Source: Oxyruncus cristatus
Lineage: Eukaryota; Chordata; Aves; Passeriformes; Cotingidae
Direction of reading: 5' to 3'
DNA: 64,000 bases
NCBI GenBank assembly: GCA_013399855.1
Contig: VXAY01002462.1
Span: 461,095-525,094 of the forward strand
The notes under the pieces: generated by a model
What the model saw: the letters and a program-made list of their open reading frames with translations, nothing else
What the model was told of the DNA's origin: nothing
Databases searched by the model: none
In this document: piece after piece, positions 58,701-64,000 of the stretch
Layout: the number at the start of each line of letters is the position of its first letter
How positions within the stretch are numbered: position 1 is the first letter of the stretch
Position numbers and translations under genes: made by a program

Positions 58701-61700
58701 TAGTAGGTATATTTAAAGTGATTAATCTTTATATGCAGTTAGGACAAACTCATAGACTACTTTAAAATATGAAAATATGACAAGAAAGCTCATTTAAAAT
58801 ATTCCCGATCATCCCCCCCTCCAATCTCCCCCCAAGTGCTTTCAGATTCTGCCTTTTAGCTTTTATTAACATTTATTTCACTTTTTATTTAGATCAGAAA
58901 AATAAATAAAGAACCCAAGTTAATGGGATTATTTTGAGGTTCAATTGCTGCTGAGGTTGGACTACATCTAGATGATTAAAATACACCGTGACTTAGCAGA
59001 GATAAATAACCAGATGTTTAAACATCTTGCAGCTCTCTGATCATGGTCTGCTTGAAATTCCATGACCCGATTTCTGCAGAGGTGTAGCAGTGTTTCTGTG
59101 TGGGAAATGTTTTAAAGGGATTATCTGCTGTTTGGGGATTGTGACTGTGATAATGGAAGGTACTGAGCACACTTCTCTGCATGTTTTTAACAGGACTGAG
59201 AAGAGGAAAGGTCCTTTGTTTGAACATCAAAAAAAATTTCAGTTATTTTTTAGTCAGTCCAGGTTTCTGGTGTAAAAAGAACCCAAACAAAACTTGGTTT
59301 GAATAAGGTGACAGCCAAGGCTCAAATTGGGGGCAGGACCATTTCTCTTGTACAGGTCATTTATTTCACAGTTTCTTTGAGGGGTTTTGTGTTTTGCTTT
59401 GGTTTAATTTTTTTCCAGTCACCTTCTGGATGTTTGTGCCTGACAACACCGTTTCCTGTAAGCAGCACTGTCAGCAGAGATGTCCTGTCCCCATCTTCCT
59501 TGAGGCCCCACACTGTGATAAAACCAGGCAGTGGCTCACGGTACCGGGGTGAGGTGCTGGGCAAGGGGGAGGCTGCAGCAACAGGAGCTCATCGGGACTC
59601 CCAGGCGTATCTCTTGTGTGTTGGCAAATGGTGTTCCTTGGTGCAGAAATCTGGGATGCAGTATTCCCATCTCTCAAATCAAAATGCATGGAACACCATG
59701 TTCCTTGGTTGTCTGCTGGCTACAGCCATCCTGATGGCTCCCTTCCAGCTCCACAGGGGAGCTTTAGGCAGTGCTGTGGTTCCTCTCTTGGACTGGGGAG
59801 TTCAGCAGAGGATTTGGGAAGGGGAAGGCCCATGCTGAGGAGCCCTGGTTTCACAGGGAGTTGGTCTCTCCCCGGTGGTCTTGGTGCATCCCTCCTGGGT
59901 GGGTGGAGGAGCATCTTGGAGTGTCTAAGGGGGGAGTCAGCTGACAAGTCAAAACAACTTGAAGAGCAGCATTAAAAGTTTTAGGATGCAGCATCCTTTA
60001 GTCTTGGCCATTCTCCTGACATCTGCCCTCCTCTGTCCCCCACAGGCCCCCTCCCTGGATACGGGTAGCTGGAGCTGTACGAGGGCTGACAGAGGGTACA
60101 GCCGGGGCAGGCGCTGGGACGTGTCAGCCGGCAGCGAGGGCTGCTCCCACTGCCCTGAGCTGTGACCTCGTACTGAGAACTCCTGTGTCTCGCAGTTCAG
60201 ATGGGCAGTTCTGCCAGTGTGTGGGAGCGGGGTTGTCCAGTTCAGATCATGTTTTTAGCAACATTATCCTTTGTCAGACCTTCTCCCTCGCGTTGCCAAG
60301 ACAGTGGCACAAGAAACTCCAGATGAAACTTGGTCGCAGTCCCTTGTGTCCAAGAGGGTCAGCAGTGAAAGTGCCAGTGCTGAGGCAGAGAGGGGCTTGT
60401 CCTGGCGGGTGTCACTGGATATCCACATCTGTGAGAGAGTGGAGGAGCAGCTGGGGCTTGGCCTGAGGCTGCACCAGTGAGGCTGTGCCTCCTCGCCCTG
60501 GGATAGGAAGGACGGGCAGCCACACCCTGGTATGGGACATGGAGCTGCTCCTGCTGTTGGAGTGTGTTTCAAAGAACACTGGAGAACTTGTGCTGTTGGA
60601 TATAAGCCGTATGTGGTCTGGATGAGGCATTTTTCCTTCTGCAGATGAAGTGTTATGAGTCAGAGGTGCATGCTGAGCAATGAAAACCTTGACAGATTAA
60701 GCTTGATAAGACCTTTCTAGCAGAGACTTGGGTCGATGCTTTGTTACTTATTTTTTTTTAATTGAAAGGTAGTAGCTTTACACGGTCAGGTGTAAAATTC
60801 TTGGCTTCACTACACAGATTGCAAAAATTAAACTTAGTTCACTAATCTGATGGGAGATAAGGAGATAAAAATTAATCCCTCCAGTGCTAGTATGGGAATT
60901 TGTGAATGGAAGTGGAAGCCTCCTGTACAGCAGCCCTTTATCTTCATGATAAAGGACAATGAGTTTCTGGAGCCCCTCCTATGGTGCCCTGTAGGACTGT
61001 GTTACAAGACAGCGCTTTCAGAGTACCTCGCTGCACTGGAGAGGAAACCTTCCACAACCACACCAGCACAGATGGCTTTTGCTTTGGTGAGAGTGAAGTT
61101 GAGCCAGCAGTGGAAACCCGGTGTGTACATGGCAGAGCCCAGGAAACCTGTAAGGCCAGCTGGAATCCTGCAAGGCCTTGGACACAAGCTTATGTTTTCA
61201 GACTTGTGGTAGGGATGTGATCTGAGAGGAGTATTGCTCATTGTTTATTCTTTTCTTATCTTTCAATAGATCAAATAACCTCCACCCTTTTAAACTGTTC
61301 AGACAACACCAGTTCAGGTTCCTGCTTTTCAGAGCAAAAAGACTTACTGGGAAGCAAAAATCCTGCTCAATGTGCCAGATGCCTGAGGTTGGTTCACTGT
61401 GCAGTTGCAGTACTTCTATGGGTGTAAAGGCTGTCCTGTTCTCAGTCAGATGCAAGTACCCTGCTGCTGGCAAACCCTAGGTTTGTGCCCTGGTTCATGC
61501 TGGCACAGTAGTCCTGGTGACTTGTTCATACAGGGCTTCTTGCTCCTTTTAACTTCTGACTGATCTGACCAAATCTGTTCCAGGCTTGTGCTAGAAAAAC
61601 AAGGTGTGTAGTTGTCCCTTGTCCCATCACCCCCTGCCTTGTCTGTGGAAACACTCAGATTTTCAAGAAGGAAGCTGAAGAGCCACATCAGACTGTCACA

Positions 61701-62680
61701 AATGTTAAGTCCAGAACACTGGAATTAACATAGCAGACCTGTTGTTCCCTTTTTTCAGTAAACTAAGTCAGTCTGGCATTTTGTCCAGAGTCTGACAGAG
61801 GTTCTGTTGCTGCACTTGGCACAAACAAGCTCTAAGGTTGTATGTGCTCAAAGGAAAGAAGATTATTTTAAGTCAGTTTAAATGATCCTTTAATTTAGAT
61901 AAACTTGTCGCTCAGGACATGTATGTCCTTGGTGGGCGTGGCCAGGCTGCTGTGCAGGCGGTGTTGGCGCCCTGGGTGGGAGGCGATCACCTGAGCAACT
62001 GCTGCTCACAGGTTTTGTTCTGAGGCCCTGGGGATTGATAAGGCAGCTCAAAATGTGAACAGCACACTCAGATTTATTGTACTGTAATTACTTTCCAGTT
62101 TATTTGAAATTAGCTTTGGCTTTTCTGGCCAGTTATTTCACAACTGCCACAGCAGCCTCTCCGATCGCTGCTGCTCTGGGGCTGTTTCACGGGAAGCGCT
62201 GGGTAAGGGGCAGCAGGAAGAGCAGTGCCCTGCTCCAGCCCCTCCTGGCAGGGCTGTGGCACAGAATGTGACAGATCACATCAAGAAAACATCTTTCAGG
62301 GGGTTTGAAACCAAGTCTCTGGTTACAGTTGCTGCGCTGCTGCCCGAGCAGCAATTCCACCTCCATTTCAGACCTCTCTGGCAACACGCTTTGAGAGCAG
62401 CGTCTGTGGTGGAAGGAATGATGTGAGTAAACAGGATCGTTTTGCCTTCATAACTGAAAACTCTAGTGGTAATAAAGACATAAATCTTTAATTTGATCAA
62501 ATTTAACTTGACCTTCACCTGAGTTACAGAACTTTCCATGACATTCAGTTGCCTTCTCTTTCCGAGGAGAGTTATGAACAAAGCCCAAATTAATTTTTCA
62601 TAGAAACTTCTCAACTGTAGGTAGCCACCCAAGAGGAATCCCTCTGATTTGCACTATGAAGTAGATAAATGAGAAACTAC
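55714..62680. other. Intergenic region downstream of PPP4R1, no gene recognised
   Basis: About 7 kb without any exon I can identify on either strand. It contains one T/G-rich tract (56.5 kb), slightly GC-richer patches near 60,040-60,140 and 61,930-62,000, and short T or A runs. The many ORFs under 185 codons show no known motifs and their frames are not continued by splice-compatible neighbours that I recognise. Confidence 0.6.
56463..56640. repeat. T/G-rich low-complexity tract downstream of the gene
   Basis: TGGGTTTGGGTTTTTGGAGG, long T runs, TTTTTGGGTTGGTTTTTTAT and GGGGGGGGTGTTGTTTG. It lies about 800 bases past the PPP4R1 poly(A) signal. Confidence 0.85.
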
Positions 62681-64000
62681 TTTCAAATGGCTGTTGAATT
62701 TATTTGCTTGATAAATACAATCCTAACAAAATAAAAGTTAACCGATATTAAGAGATTTGTCTGAAGAACATTAGAAAAATCCATGACAATTCAATAGGAA
62801 TTAGTGTGAATTAAACAAACAAAAAGTTTAAATATTGCCAGCAAATATAAAATGTATGTAACGAAGGCAAGGGAGAATGCTTTAGTTTACATTTGTCATC
62901 TGATCACATTTTCTGTGTTTATAAACTTTTTTCCAAATTTTAAAAAAATACTATGCTGTTTTCTATAACATATCAAAGCATTATTTGTACAAAATCAAAT
63001 CATGGCCAATGATTCACAACAGTGCAATAGATAAAGAATACAACCACATCCGACAGGTGCCGAAAATAAATATCCAGATTAAAAAATAAGATAGCCTATA
63101 TGCACTCTGTGGAGTTTCTGTCTATATATGGTTTGATGGATGAGTCTCATGAGTGTATCCAAAACATTAAATGGCCCTTAAATCCCAGCGTGGGTGGAGG
63201 ATTTTGCAGGGTAGAAGCAGTAAAAACAGCCAAACCAAAAGCAAGTCCCGGGTGGGGGGGGTTGGTTTGTTAAACAACAACAAAAGGGAGGCTATTGCTG
63301 AACCCCCGGTGCCTCCCCTTGGCGTGGTTCTTGGGGCTTACTTGGAAAGCACAAGTGACTGGCACTTGTGCAGGGAAGTGCTGTATTGCTTGGTCAGGCA
63401 GACACATCCCAAGTGACAATAACCCAGTCCCATCCCAGCCCACAAGCAGTGGCTCTCTCCGAGGGATGGAAACATTTAGGATGGATGAAGACAAAGCTCT
63501 TGGCTACGTGGCAGCAGTGTGAACAGGGCCTGTCTTGAACAAGTGTGATGAGGGTGGTTAATAAATGAGTCAGTGTGTTACCTACACTGCTAAAGGACAT
63601 GAACGGCTCTTGATGAACATTTCCATCATATGGGGACATAAATAACATCTCTCAAGTTTTTACACTTACTCAGTACATCTCAGAACAAAAATGAAGCTTA
63701 AGGGCATGTCAGGTAAACACGATACCCCCCAGTCTCCCACCATTTCAGCCAACCCAGAGTAAATTTAAAGCTCCCTTGTATATAATCTGCATCAGAAAGG
63801 TATCAAAGGCACAAGCAAGAAGTGACTCGGTTAATAAGCAGAAATAATGGTGAATGAGGATGAACAGATCCACAAGGCAAATAATTAGTAAGTGTGTGTG
63901 GGTTTTTGTTTGTTTACTGAAAATGGTATTTTCCAATTCTGCTCCAGTGAATGTCAATAATGATTTTGGTTTGAAATAAAACTGTTACTGAATTATTTTA
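62680..64000 (-). other. Probable 3' UTR of a minus-strand gene, candidate RALBP1
   Basis: AT-rich sequence with few repeats. On the minus strand it ends in GTATTTATCAAGCAAATAAA followed by TTCAAC, a good poly(A) site. Known context: in mammals RALBP1 and PPP4R1 are neighbours with convergent 3' ends, so RALBP1's 3' UTR is expected here. No coding exon of it is visible in the window, so the assignment is inference only. Confidence 0.4.
62699..62704 (-). terminator. Candidate minus-strand poly(A) signal (AATAAA)
   Basis: TTTATT on the plus strand reads AATAAA on the minus strand, about 20 bases before a plausible cleavage point near 62,680. This would terminate a convergent transcript coming from beyond 64,000. 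Confidence 0.45.

Noticed and set aside
59299..59838. 179-codon plus-strand ORF downstream of PPP4R1
   Set aside because: No family resemblance, no promoter or poly(A) signal that fits, and overlapping ORFs of similar quality occur in the other frames, as expected by chance in GC-richer sequence.

Overview
The window is vertebrate nuclear DNA, almost certainly from a bird. It has long AT-rich introns, canonical GT-AG splice sites, many fragments of CR1 (the avian LINE, ending in ATTCTGTG-type octamers), and two copies of an LTR-like family that I associate with songbird-type genomes. No bacterial, phage or plasmid features are present. Species cannot be fixed from the sequence; a neoavian, perhaps a passerine, is my best guess.

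Nearly everything from position 1 to about 55,700 is one plus-strand gene, PPP4R1, the HEAT-repeat regulatory subunit 1 of protein phosphatase 4. I can place 18 consecutive coding exons (5549-54826). All splice phases agree and the reading frame is intact for about 932 residues to a TAA stop. The usual protein is about 950 residues, so only the first coding exon (about 17 residues), the 5' UTR and the promoter lie upstream of the window. The order is an acidic N-terminal stretch, N-terminal HEAT repeats (exons a-h), an acidic low-complexity linker (exons h-k) and C-terminal HEAT repeats (exons l-r). A 3' UTR with an AATAAA at 55681 closes the gene. Two introns exceed 8 kb (5685-14217 and 14325-27100), while one is only 97 bp (51728-51824).

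The introns hold the repeats. There is a 2.1 kb antisense CR1 with reverse-transcriptase remnants (14811-16950) and shorter CR1 pieces near 3.6, 10.2, 20.7, 25.7, 31.0, 32.7, 35.2, 50.7 and 53.7 kb. Two related LTR-like copies with inverted ends lie at 1.8 and 22.3 kb, and an unexplained near-perfect hairpin at 11.3 kb. A 46-bp minisatellite sits at 44.0 kb, a 46-nt poly-T lies just upstream of an exon, and T/G-rich tracts recur mostly on the coding strand.

From about 55,700 to 62,680 I see no gene. The last 1.3 kb looks like the 3' end of a minus-strand transcript. RALBP1, which lies tail-to-tail with PPP4R1 in mammals, is the natural candidate, but this rests on synteny and a poly(A) signal, not on coding sequence.
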